DNA of 27,263 nucleotides from UBA4738 sp002413305. GTDB taxonomy: Bacteria > Actinomycetota > UBA4738. Positions within the stretch are counted from its first letter, which is position 1; every line of letters begins with the position of its first letter. The stretch covers positions 1-27,263 of the forward strand of contig DAIUAM010000042.1 in NCBI GenBank assembly GCA_036847185.1, given 5' to 3'. Position numbers and translations under genes: made by a program. Under the pieces are notes generated by a model. The model saw only the letters and a list, made by a program, of their open reading frames with translations, was not told the origin of the DNA and made no database searches. Positions 7,828 through 15,530 of the stretch are shown here, in pieces.

Positions 7828-8742
7828 TCAGTCTCCCCCGCCATCCAGCCCGGTGTCGAAGAACGCCCCGGGGGGCCGCTCGAGGAACACCGGCACGGGG
7901 CCGTGGTGGTGCCCGTGCGTCTCGTGGAGGTAGCGCGAACGCAGGTATTCGCTGACCAGCGGCCCGACGGACTGGGGCGCGTCCTCGTTGACGAAGTGGG
8001 AGCATCCAGGGAGCAACGCGACGGTGGACCCGTCCACCAGGTCGCCGATCCGCTCGCCCAGTTCGCTCGGCAGGAACGGGTCGTCTTCGCCCCACACCAC
8101 CAGCAGCGGGATGTCGAGCGCGCGGAGCTCGTCGTCGCGGCCGGCCAGTCCCTCCCCGGTGATGCCTCGCACGGCGCGAAGGAACGCCGCCGGCTCTCGG
8201 CGCCATGGCTCGACGTAGGCATCGAGGTCCCGTTCGGTCAGCCGTCCCTCGTGCTGGATACCCAGGTCGAACGTCAACCGCACCACGGCCTCCACGAACT
8301 CCTCCGTCAACTGGGCGGGTGTGACGCCCTGGAGCATCTTCACGCTCTCGATCGGCCACGCGTCGAAGCAAACCGAATCGAGGAGCACCAGAGATCGGAC
8401 GCGGGCGCGCCCGTCGAGGGTCAGCAACTGCGCCACCCCTCCGCCGATGTCGTGGCCGACCACGGCGAGCTCGTCGATCCCGAGGGCCTCGAGGAGCTCG
8501 CTGACGTATCGGGTCTGCGCGCGCTCGGTGAGGTCGGCGCCCTCCGGCCGATCGCTATCACCGTAGCCGAGCAGATCCGGCGCGATCACCCGCATCCGGG
8601 CCGACAGCAGCGGGATCTCGCGCCGCCACAGGTACGAGGAGGTCGGGAACCCGTGGATCAGCAGGACCGCCGGTCCCTCGCCCAGGTCGACGTACGCCAG
8701 CTCGCCGGCCGAGACCTGAGCCCGCCGCCTCTCGGAGCTCAT
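7828..8742 (-). CDS. Alpha/beta hydrolase with Asp nucleophile (dehalogenase/epoxide hydrolase-like)
   Basis: A 304-residue alpha/beta-hydrolase. The oxyanion HG motif is at 30-31 (LLIHGFPTSSYLW), the nucleophile elbow is GHDIGG at 96-101 with Asp98 as nucleophile, an acid candidate lies in WGEDDPFLP near 217-225, and the catalytic His is in CSHFVNED (His249). Asp rather than Ser as nucleophile points to the haloalkane dehalogenase or epoxide hydrolase branch, not an esterase. The tail has a His-rich patch (HETHGHHH, 273-280), which is unusual. The ATG at 8742 shares ATGA with the folP stop, so the gene is coupled to folP. A longer frame upstream lies within folP and is not used. Confidence 0.88.
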   Translation of the reverse strand: MSSERRRAQVSAGELAYVDLGEGPAVLLIHGFPTSSYLWRREIPLLSARMRVIAPDLLGYGDSDRPEGADLTERAQTRYVSELLEALGIDELAVVGHDIGGGVAQLLTLDGRARVRSLVLLDSVCFDAWPIESVKMLQGVTPAQLTEEFVEAVVRLTFDLGIQHEGRLTERDLDAYVEPWRREPAAFLRAVRGITGEGLAGRDDELRALDIPLLVVWGEDDPFLPSELGERIGDLVDGSTVALLPGCSHFVNEDAPQSVGPLVSEYLRSRYLHETHGHHHGPVPVFLERPPGAFFDTGLDGGGD

Positions 8743-9593
8743 GCGTGTCGGATCGCGTCGACCATGCGGACCACCCGGACCATCTCCCGGACGTCGTGGA
8801 CCCGGACGACATGGGCGCCGTTCCCCGCCAGCCAGGCCACCGCGCCGGCGGTCCCCTCGACCCGGTCGGTCACCTCGGCGTCCAGCACGTGCCCGATGAA
8901 CGACTTCCGCGACGGGCCGGCCAGGATCGGCCGGCCCAGCTCCCCGAACTCGCCCACCCGGCGCATCAACTGCAGGCTTTGCGGAGTGGTCTTCGCGAAG
9001 CCGAGACCCGGATCGACGCACAGACATTCGAACGGGATGCCCGCCTGGAGGGCCGCCTGGAGGCGCTGGCGCAGGGCATCTCGCACGTCGACGACCACGT
9101 CGCCGTACTCCGTCAGCTTCGCCATGGTCGACGGATCTCCCCGCATGTGCATGAGGACGAACCCGGCCCCGGAGCCGCGCACCGCCTCGAGCATGGCCGG
9201 GTCGGCTCCGCCGGTCACGTCGTTGACGATCGTGGCGCCTGCTTCGATCGCCTCCCGCGCTACCTCCGGTTTGCGGGTGTCGATGGAGACCGGGATGCCG
9301 CCACCGACCTCGACGGCCAGCCGCTTCACCACCGGCAGCACACGGTCCGCTTCTTCACGCCACGGCACCGCTCGCGCGCCGGGCCGGGTGGACTCCCCTC
9401 CGAGGTCGAGGATGTCGGCTCCATCGGCGACCATCCGGATCCCGGCCGCCACCGCCGTCTCGGGGTCGAAGTGGCGTCCCCCGTCCGAGAACGAATCCGG
9501 GGTCACGTTCAGTACGCCCATGACGAGCGTGCGGGGACCGCATTCGAGCGAGTGCGGGCCGCACTGCCAGCGCAGAGAGGTCACAGCGGCCAT
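8739..9593 (-). CDS. folP: Dihydropteroate synthase
   Basis: A 284-residue TIM-barrel enzyme condensing hydroxymethyl-dihydropterin pyrophosphate with p-aminobenzoate; it is the sulfonamide target. The signatures are MGVLNVTPDSFSDGG (25-39), DLGGESTRPGA, IPVSIDTRKP, GATIVNDVTGG, DPGLGFAKT, PILAGPSRKSFIG and a terminal VRVHDV, all as in active enzymes. The ATG at 9593 gives normal family length and lies 14 nt after the folE stop; the open frame continues to 9737, but those residues overlap folE and are not family-like. No strong ribosome binding site is evident. Confidence 0.96.
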   Translation of the reverse strand: MAAVTSLRWQCGPHSLECGPRTLVMGVLNVTPDSFSDGGRHFDPETAVAAGIRMVADGADILDLGGESTRPGARAVPWREEADRVLPVVKRLAVEVGGGIPVSIDTRKPEVAREAIEAGATIVNDVTGGADPAMLEAVRGSGAGFVLMHMRGDPSTMAKLTEYGDVVVDVRDALRQRLQAALQAGIPFECLCVDPGLGFAKTTPQSLQLMRRVGEFGELGRPILAGPSRKSFIGHVLDAEVTDRVEGTAGAVAWLAGNGAHVVRVHDVREMVRVVRMVDAIRHA

Positions 9594-9607
9594 GCTAGTC
9601 GGCGAGG

Positions 9608-10219
9608 TCAGGGACGGCCGCGTCGAACCAGCTCGAGGGCCTCGGAGCGCGTTCGGGCGTCGGTCCGGAACACTCCGCGTACCGCCGAGGTCGTGGTGAT
9701 CGAACCGGGCTTGCGCACCCCGCGCATGGTCATGCACAGATGTTCGGCCTCGAGCAGGACGAACACCCCCCTCGGCTGCAACGCCCGGTCGAGCGCGTCG
9801 GCGATCTCGGTGGTCAGACGCTCCTGGACCTGGGGTTTCTTGGAGAGCACATCGACCAGCCGGGCGATCTTGGATAGGCCGGTGATCCGGCCGTCGCGGT
9901 TCGGCACGTACGCCACGTGTGCCTTGCCGATGAACGGGACGAGGTGATGCTCGCAGAGCGAAGTCATGGGGATGTCGTGGACCATGATGATCTCGTCGTA
10001 CGCCGCGCCGGGGATCACCGTCACGATCTCGCTGGCGTCCACCCCGATCCCCGCGAAGATCTCTTCGTACATACGGGCAACGCGTTCCGGCGTGCCCGCG
10101 ATCCCGGCCCGTTCGGGGTCCTCGCCGATCCCTTCCAGGATGCGTCGAACGCCCTGGGCGATCTTCTCCGAGTCGAACGGCACCCGCCGGGCAAGGGGGT
10201 CCCGGATCTCCTCCGCCAT
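9608..10219 (-). CDS. folE: GTP cyclohydrolase I
   Basis: A 203-residue type I (FolE1) enzyme, first step of folate synthesis, converting GTP to dihydroneopterin triphosphate. The zinc ligands match the family: Cys89 and His92 in SLCEHHLVPF, and Cys162 in EAEHLCMTMRGV. GKAHVAYVP and LSKIARLVD are further family signatures. Its ATG shares one base with the ftsH stop (TGATG), so it is probably translated by re-initiation after ftsH. Confidence 0.97.
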   Translation of the reverse strand: MAEEIRDPLARRVPFDSEKIAQGVRRILEGIGEDPERAGIAGTPERVARMYEEIFAGIGVDASEIVTVIPGAAYDEIIMVHDIPMTSLCEHHLVPFIGKAHVAYVPNRDGRITGLSKIARLVDVLSKKPQVQERLTTEIADALDRALQPRGVFVLLEAEHLCMTMRGVRKPGSITTTSAVRGVFRTDARTRSEALELVRRGRP

Positions 10220-12174
10220 CAGGACAGAGGCCCTTGTCGGCCCTTGTCGGGCGCCTTCACCGAACGGCGGGCCACCGCGATCCCCGCCCCGCGCTGGCTC
10301 TCGTTGCGCTGCGGCCGCTTCATCAGCCCGTCGAGCAGTTGGACCAGCGATTCCTTCTCGATGGTCTCCTTCTCGATGAGCTGCATGGCGATCACGTGGA
10401 GCTTGTCCCGATTCTCGGTGAGGATGTCCAGGGCCTCGTCGTGGGCCCGGTCGATCAGCGCCCGGATCTCGCTGTCGATCTCGTACGCCACCTGTTCGCT
10501 GTAGTCGGGGTGCGAGGCGAAGTCGCGCCCCAGGAACACCTCGCCCTGCTTCGTCCCGAGGGTCAGCGGACCGAGCCGGTCGGACATCCCGTACTCAGTG
10601 ACCATCTGGCGCGCGATCTTCGTGGCCCGGTCGAGGTCGTTCTGGGCCCCCGTGGTGATGTCGCCGAACTCGAGCTCCTCGGACACCCGGCCGCCCAGCA
10701 GCATGGCCAGCTCGTCCACCAGCTCCTCCCGGGTGACCAGGAACTTGTCCTCGGTGGGAAGGGTCATGGTGTAGCCGAGGGCCCGCCCCCTGGGGATAAT
10801 CGTGATCTTGTGGACCGGGTCGGCGTTGGGGAGCACGTAGGCGACCAGGGCATGGCCGGCTTCGTGGTACGCGATGACCTTCTTCTCCCGATCCGAGATC
10901 AGGCGGGTCCGACGTTCGGGCCCGGCCACCACCCGGTCGATCGCTTCCTCCAGCTCGAGCATCGTGATCGAACCCTTCCCCCGGCGGGCGGCGAGCAGCG
11001 CACCCTCGTTCACCACGTTGGCCAGGTCCGCGCCGGTGAACCCCGCCGTGCGCCGCGCCACGACGTCGAGGTCCGCACCCGGGTCGACGGGCTTGCCGCG
11101 CGCATGGACTCTCAGGATGCCCTTCCGGCCCTCCAGGTCCGGGCGGTCGATGACCACCTGCCGGTCGAAGCGGCCGGGACGGAGCAGCGCGGGGTCGAGG
11201 ATGTCGGGACGGTTCGTGGCGGCCATCAAGATGACGCCGGTCCGAGTGTCGAACCCGTCCATCTCCACCAGGAGCTGGTTCAGCGTCTGTTCGCGTTCGT
11301 CGTGCCCACCGCCGAGGCCCGCGCCGCGGTGACGTCCCACGGCGTCGATCTCATCGATGAACACGATGGCCGGTGCGTTCCCTTTCGCCTGCTCGAACAG
11401 GTCACGGACCCGGGCGGCGCCGACCCCCACGAACATCTCGACGAAGTCGCTCCCGCTGATAGAGAAGAACGGGACGCCGGCCTCTCCGGCCACCGCCCGG
11501 GCGAGGAGGGTCTTGCCCGTCCCGGGCGGTCCGTACAGCAGGATGCCCTTCGGGACCTTGGCGCCCATCGCCTGGAACTTAGCGGGGTTCTCCAGGTACT
11601 CCTTGACCTCTTCGAGCTCCTCCACCGCCTCGTCGACCCCGGCAACGTCGGCGAAGGTGGTCTTCGGCTGGTCCTTCCCGACAATCTTCGCCTTGGCCTT
11701 ACCGAACGACATCACCCTGTTCCCGCCGCCCTGCAGCTGGTTCATGAAGAACAGCAGCACCGCGAAGAGCAGGAGGATGGGCAACAGGTTCACAAGGATC
11801 GAGACCAGCGCCGAGCCCTTCTGGGCGTCGGTGGTCACCGCCGGGTGGTTCGAGGCGCGGAGGATCTGCGCGGTCAGGCTGGATTCGTACTGCGCCGGGT
11901 ACGTCGTCTCGTACCGGGTCTTGTCGGCCAGCGTGCCGACGATCCTCTGGTCCCGCTCCAGGAACGTCACGGTCTGGACGTCGCCGGCCTGCAGCGCCGC
12001 CTGGAACGCGGGCAGACTGAGCTGGTGCGGCTGGGGGCCCCGCGTGGCGAAGCTGAGGAAGACCCACAGGAGCCCGACGATCACCAGCAGATAGATGACC
12101 GGACCCCGCAGGATGCGACGGACGGTCGAATCCTGCTTGTTCGTTTGGGGCTCCTCTCGCCGGACGCGGCTCAT
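10219..12174 (-). CDS. ftsH: ATP-dependent zinc metalloprotease FtsH
   Basis: A 651-residue membrane-bound AAA+ protease that degrades misfolded membrane and regulatory proteins. A cytoplasmic N-terminus precedes transmembrane segment 1 (about 26-43), an extracytoplasmic region follows to about 120, then transmembrane segment 2 (about 124-146). The AAA domain has Walker A GPPGTGKT (215-222) and Walker B VFIDEID (271-277). A glycine-rich GAGLGGG follows, then RPGRFDRQV of the second region of homology. The zinc site is HEAGH (437-441), with the usual NDLDRATKIARQMV segment downstream. The C-terminal tail is short and basic. The position between hpt and folE is the typical actinobacterial one. 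Confidence 0.97.
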   Translation of the reverse strand: MSRVRREEPQTNKQDSTVRRILRGPVIYLLVIVGLLWVFLSFATRGPQPHQLSLPAFQAALQAGDVQTVTFLERDQRIVGTLADKTRYETTYPAQYESSLTAQILRASNHPAVTTDAQKGSALVSILVNLLPILLLFAVLLFFMNQLQGGGNRVMSFGKAKAKIVGKDQPKTTFADVAGVDEAVEELEEVKEYLENPAKFQAMGAKVPKGILLYGPPGTGKTLLARAVAGEAGVPFFSISGSDFVEMFVGVGAARVRDLFEQAKGNAPAIVFIDEIDAVGRHRGAGLGGGHDEREQTLNQLLVEMDGFDTRTGVILMAATNRPDILDPALLRPGRFDRQVVIDRPDLEGRKGILRVHARGKPVDPGADLDVVARRTAGFTGADLANVVNEGALLAARRGKGSITMLELEEAIDRVVAGPERRTRLISDREKKVIAYHEAGHALVAYVLPNADPVHKITIIPRGRALGYTMTLPTEDKFLVTREELVDELAMLLGGRVSEELEFGDITTGAQNDLDRATKIARQMVTEYGMSDRLGPLTLGTKQGEVFLGRDFASHPDYSEQVAYEIDSEIRALIDRAHDEALDILTENRDKLHVIAMQLIEKETIEKESLVQLLDGLMKRPQRNESQRGAGIAVARRSVKAPDKGRQGPLS

Positions 12175-12199
12175 GAAAAGTGGGCAGGTCTCTCCCCAC
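12175..12199 (-). promoter_or_regulatory. Hairpin plus T-run directly before the ftsH start
   Basis: Read on the minus strand, GTGGG (12199-12195) can pair with CCCAC (12184-12180) across a 10-nt loop, and TTTT follows immediately before the ATG. It resembles a short intrinsic terminator or attenuator between the lipoprotein gene and ftsH. The stem is only 5 bp and its loop holds the only purine-rich stretch near the start, so it might instead affect translation. Function not established. Confidence 0.3.
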
Positions 12200-12264
12200 C
12201 CGGGGCCGCCTTCGGGATGGTAGCACAGGGGTCGGACAGGCCTCTGACCTGCGGGATCAGTCCC

Positions 12265-12690
12265 TCACGGGGTGGCCAGGCCGGGCAGTCGCATGCCGGA
12301 GTCGACCATCACGGTGATCGTGGCGAAAGCGCCGGCATGGACCGTCACCGTGGCCGCCTGGCCCCGCTGGATGGGGCCGGTTCCGGCAGCGGTGACCGAG
12401 TAGGTACCGGGCGGCAGCGGGATGCTGAAGTGGCCGCTTTCGTCCGACCGGCTGGTCACGCTGAACTTGGTGATCGTTGAGGTCACCGTGACGGAGGTCG
12501 CCAGGGGCTTCGGGGGGCAGGGGCTGTCCTCGCGCTTGACCGGGCAGGTCGGTCCGAGTTCGACGACCCCCCGGACCCCGGAGGAGGAGCCCGCGGCAGA
12601 ACCGCTGGGGCTGACACCCGGGTTGGTCGAGGAGGCGCACCCGGTGGCCGCGATCCCGGCCACCACGACGAGCATGAGGATCCGCTTCAC
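12265..12690 (-). CDS. Small secreted lipoprotein with carboxypeptidase-regulatory-like fold
   Basis: A 141-residue predicted lipoprotein. A short basic start (MKRI) and hydrophobic stretch lead into the lipobox ATGC, with Cys18 as lipidation site. A Ser/Gly/Pro linker follows. The rest reads like a single immunoglobulin-like/carboxypeptidase-regulatory beta domain: SDESGHFSIPLPPGTYSV, then AATVTVHAGAFATITV. Two cysteines (CPVKREDSPC) could form a disulfide. The start is GTG at 12690 with GGAGGG about 11 nt upstream. It lies between hpt and ftsH, with a 90-bp gap before ftsH. Actinobacteria carry many such proteins of unknown role; the ligand or partner is unknown. Confidence 0.75.
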   Translation of the reverse strand: MKRILMLVVVAGIAATGCASSTNPGVSPSGSAAGSSSGVRGVVELGPTCPVKREDSPCPPKPLATSVTVTSTITKFSVTSRSDESGHFSIPLPPGTYSVTAAGTGPIQRGQAATVTVHAGAFATITVMVDSGMRLPGLATP

Positions 12691-12733
12691 GGCCGTTCGA
12701 CCCTCCGTGGCCTTCGGTGGTTCCCCACCCAGT

Positions 12734-13366
12734 CTAGATCGCGTCCCGGTAGACCTCCGGCCGGAGCGTTCCCACGTAGGGGAGGTTGCGGAACCGCTCG
12801 GCGAAGTCGAGCCCGTAGCCGACGACGAAGACCGGGGGGATCTCGAACAGCCGGTACTTCACCTCCAAGGGGACCTGCTGGACACCCGTCTTCTGCAGGA
12901 GCGCGCAGACCTCCAGCGTGGCCGGCTTGCGGGTCCGCAGGTTCTTCAGCAGGTAGGAGAGGGTAAGGCCGGAGTCGACGATGTCCTCGACCAGCAGGAC
13001 GTTCCGCCCGGCGATCTCATGGTCGAGGTCCTTCAGGATCCGCACCACCCCGCTGGTCTGGGTCGCCGCGCCGTAAGAGGAAACCGCCATGAAGTCGAAC
13101 TCCAGGGGCAGGTCGATGGCCCGAGCCAGGTCCGCCATGAACACCGACGCGCCCTTCAGGACCCCGATCAGGATGAGATCCCGGCCGGCGTAGTCGCGGG
13201 CGATCTGTTCACCGGCTTCGGCGATCCGCCGCTGGATCTCCTCCTCGGTGAGCAGGATCTGCTCGAGGTCGTTCTCCAAGGTCTGCATGCGACGGTCAAG
13301 TCTAGGAACGATGACCTCAGATGACGAACCCGGGGCGCCCGGGTGCGTGTCCAGCGACGTCTCCAC
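12734..13366 (-). CDS. hpt: Hypoxanthine phosphoribosyltransferase
   Basis: A 210-residue purine salvage enzyme making IMP/GMP from hypoxanthine/guanine and PRPP. The PRPP loop is VLLVEDIVDSGLT (123-135), preceded by GVLKGASVFMADL (68-80) and FDFMAVSSYG (90-99), and followed by VVGYGLDFAERFRNLPYVG near the C-terminus, all standard. The GTG at 13366 has a GGGAGGGG sequence just upstream and gives a 26-residue N-terminal extension. An ATG at 13288 would give the usual family length but has no clear ribosome binding site. It follows tilS by 27 nt, the usual pairing. Confidence 0.95.
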   Translation of the reverse strand: METSLDTHPGAPGSSSEVIVPRLDRRMQTLENDLEQILLTEEEIQRRIAEAGEQIARDYAGRDLILIGVLKGASVFMADLARAIDLPLEFDFMAVSSYGAATQTSGVVRILKDLDHEIAGRNVLLVEDIVDSGLTLSYLLKNLRTRKPATLEVCALLQKTGVQQVPLEVKYRLFEIPPVFVVGYGLDFAERFRNLPYVGTLRPEVYRDAI

Positions 13367-13393
13367 CGACCCCTCCCTCGTATGCCCTGGTGC

Positions 13394-14395
13394 TCAGGAT
13401 CTCGCGACCGTCTGGTGGGGGGAAGGGCGAGAGAGGCGAACATACTCCCTGCCCCGTTCGGCGAGCAAGCCCTTCCCGAGCAAAACCCTCGACCCGGGCC
13501 GAGACGTCGACAGCGTCAGGACGCTCTGGATGTGGGCGGCCGCCGGGGCCAGTCCCGCCTCGAGCAACGCGGTTCGAACGACCCGCGTGGAGAGCGCCTC
13601 GGGGAGGTCGCGGAGCGCTTTCGCGCGAAGCTCGACGGTGCCGTCCTTCCGGCCCGCCATGACCTCGGAGGTCGCTTCGGCCGCCAGACCCTCCAGGAAA
13701 CCGGCGTCTCGTTCCAGGAGGGCGGCCGACCGGGCCAGACTGCTCCGGACGTTGCGGCCCAACCGCTCCTCCAGCAGGGGGATGACCCCGTCCCGGATGC
13801 CGACCCGAAGATACGCCGGATCCTCGTTCATCGGATCCCGGCGAGGGCGGAGCCGGAGGGCCCGGCAGAAGGCTTCGGTCTGTTCGCGGGTGGTCTCCAG
13901 CAGGGGCCGCACGACCGGCCGGGTGACCGGCTTCATCGCCGACACAGCGTCGAGCCCGCCCCCCCGCAGCAGGGCCAACAGGACGGTCTCGGCCTGGTCG
14001 TCGGCGGTGTGCCCGACGGCAGCCACGCCTCCCTGCTCCTCGGCCGCGGCCGCCAGGGCTTCGTACCGGACGGTTCGAGCCCACGCCTCGACCGATGCCC
14101 CTCGGTTCGGCGTCGAGTGGGCCTCCCGCAGCACGAATGGCACGCCCAGCTTCCGGGCCTGCCCCCGAACGTACGCTGCGTCGGACGCAGACCCCGGCCG
14201 GAGGTGATGGTCGAAGTGGAAGCAGACGGGTTCGACCCGCAGCAGGCGCTGGAGCCGCACCATGGCATGGAGGAGGCACAACGAATCGGGACCGCCGGAG
14301 ACGGCCACGACGACCGTGGAGCCGGGTTCGAGCATCCGGTGGCGGCGGATCATCCGGGTGACGTCCTGCAGGACCCGGGTGACGGAGGAGCCCAT
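13394..14395 (-). CDS. tilS: tRNA(Ile)-lysidine synthetase
   Basis: A 333-residue N-type ATP pyrophosphatase that converts C34 of tRNA-Ile(CAU) to lysidine so that it reads AUA. The PP-loop SGGPDS is at 33-38, with HFDHHLRPGS and GHTADDQAETVLL as further family motifs, and RDPMNEDPAYLRVGIR in the substrate region. It lacks the long C-terminal domain of proteobacterial TilS, as is usual for actinobacterial forms. It lies 12 nt after the metalloprotease gene and 27 nt before hpt. Confidence 0.95.
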   Translation of the reverse strand: MGSSVTRVLQDVTRMIRRHRMLEPGSTVVVAVSGGPDSLCLLHAMVRLQRLLRVEPVCFHFDHHLRPGSASDAAYVRGQARKLGVPFVLREAHSTPNRGASVEAWARTVRYEALAAAAEEQGGVAAVGHTADDQAETVLLALLRGGGLDAVSAMKPVTRPVVRPLLETTREQTEAFCRALRLRPRRDPMNEDPAYLRVGIRDGVIPLLEERLGRNVRSSLARSAALLERDAGFLEGLAAEATSEVMAGRKDGTVELRAKALRDLPEALSTRVVRTALLEAGLAPAAAHIQSVLTLSTSRPGSRVLLGKGLLAERGREYVRLSRPSPHQTVARS

Positions 14396-14407
14396 CGCCG
14401 GGGCTGC

Positions 14408-15463
14408 CTAGTGGGCGGCGACCCGCGCCACCCAACGTTCGGGCTCGGCGATCTCCTGCATCGACGGGAGGTTGGCCGGTCCCTCCCAGATCCGGTTGAA
14501 GCGCTCCATCCCGGCCTGCTCGATCGCCGTCGCGACGAACCCGTGCCCCAGGTCGTATTGGCGCACCTTCACTTCGAACCCGATCGCCTTCTGGAAGGCC
14601 TTCTCCAGGCCGGGCTTCGTCCGCCTGGCCTGCAACGTGCGATGGAAGCGTTCGGCCTGCGGGAGCGTGTCGCGTTCGACCACGTTCATCACGTACGTGG
14701 CGTGGCCCTCCAGGAGGCTCATGAGCGCCTGCATGTTCCGTACCATGTCACGCTGGACTTCGGACATCAGCAGGAAGAACCAGCCGAAGCCGCGGTGCTC
14801 GCCCTGGCCGCTGCGGATCTCCCCGATGGCCGTCTTCAGCCGGTCGGCCAGCCATCGCGGGTCGAGCTCGACGCTCTTCAGGTAGCGCTCGACCATGTCC
14901 ATGAGGTAGCCGCGGAGCCACGGCGCGCCGCCAAACTGGAGGCGGTGCGTGACCTCGTGGAGGGCGAGCCACAGCCGGAACTCGCGCGGCGGGAACGTGA
15001 ACTGCCGTTCGAGCCCGACGATGTTCGGGCCGACGAAGTAGACGACCCCGTCGTCGTCGGGCGGGAGCAGGGCATCGTACTGTCCGAGCACGCGGTGGCC
15101 GAGGTAGCCGAGCAGCCCACCGATCTGAGCACCGAGCAGGTGCCGGCGGACGGGAGCCAGAACACCGTCGCCCTTGTCCGTGAGCACCTTCTCGGCGAAC
15201 GGTTCGAGGATGCGTTCGAAGGCCCGAAGGTTTTGCCCGAGCCACTCCTTCCGGGTCATCACCCACGGGCGGGAGCGGTACGAGCCGGGCGAGAGTCCCG
15301 TGAACCGCTCGACCAGGGTCTCGGCCTCGGGGACCACCTCGGCGAAGTCCTCGAACAGGCGTGCCCGGTCGAGGGCCGAGAGTTGCGGCCCGCTGCTGGC
15401 GACCTGACCGCCCACACTTCGCGCGGTCTTCCAGTCGATGAGGCGCCCCGCGGCGAAGGTCAT
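14408..15463 (-). CDS. Zinc-dependent metalloprotease-like protein (DUF2342 family)
   Basis: A 351-residue protein of the actinobacterial DUF2342 / zincin-like family, which sits just before tilS in mycobacteria. A zinc-binding HExxH is at 169-173 (ALHEVTHRLQF), and a downstream Glu in LLEGHATYVMN (Glu252) is a plausible third ligand. VYFVGPNIVGLERQF and RPWVMTRKEWLGQNL are typical of the family, and the C-terminus has RRTKPGLEKAFQKAIGF. Known members are annotated as hydrolases or F420-biosynthesis-associated proteins, but no substrate is established. The ATG at 15463 begins the conserved region. The frame is open upstream into the repeat gene but encodes no further domain. Confidence 0.85.
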   Translation of the reverse strand: MTFAAGRLIDWKTARSVGGQVASSGPQLSALDRARLFEDFAEVVPEAETLVERFTGLSPGSYRSRPWVMTRKEWLGQNLRAFERILEPFAEKVLTDKGDGVLAPVRRHLLGAQIGGLLGYLGHRVLGQYDALLPPDDDGVVYFVGPNIVGLERQFTFPPREFRLWLALHEVTHRLQFGGAPWLRGYLMDMVERYLKSVELDPRWLADRLKTAIGEIRSGQGEHRGFGWFFLLMSEVQRDMVRNMQALMSLLEGHATYVMNVVERDTLPQAERFHRTLQARRTKPGLEKAFQKAIGFEVKVRQYDLGHGFVATAIEQAGMERFNRIWEGPANLPSMQEIAEPERWVARVAAH

Positions 15464-15530
15464 GCGTCCATTCTGCCGGACGGAGGACGAAACGGGCGGC
15501 CGGGAGGCGGCGATGCCGGGAAGGGCCGCG

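Noticed and set aside
10227..10250. Tandem GGCCCTTGTC near the end of ftsH
   Set aside because: Only two copies of a 10-bp unit within the coding tail; likely incidental.
10234..12480. A 748-residue plus-strand open frame over ftsH
   Set aside because: Antisense shadow of ftsH, whose AAA and HEAGH motifs on the other strand are unmistakable.
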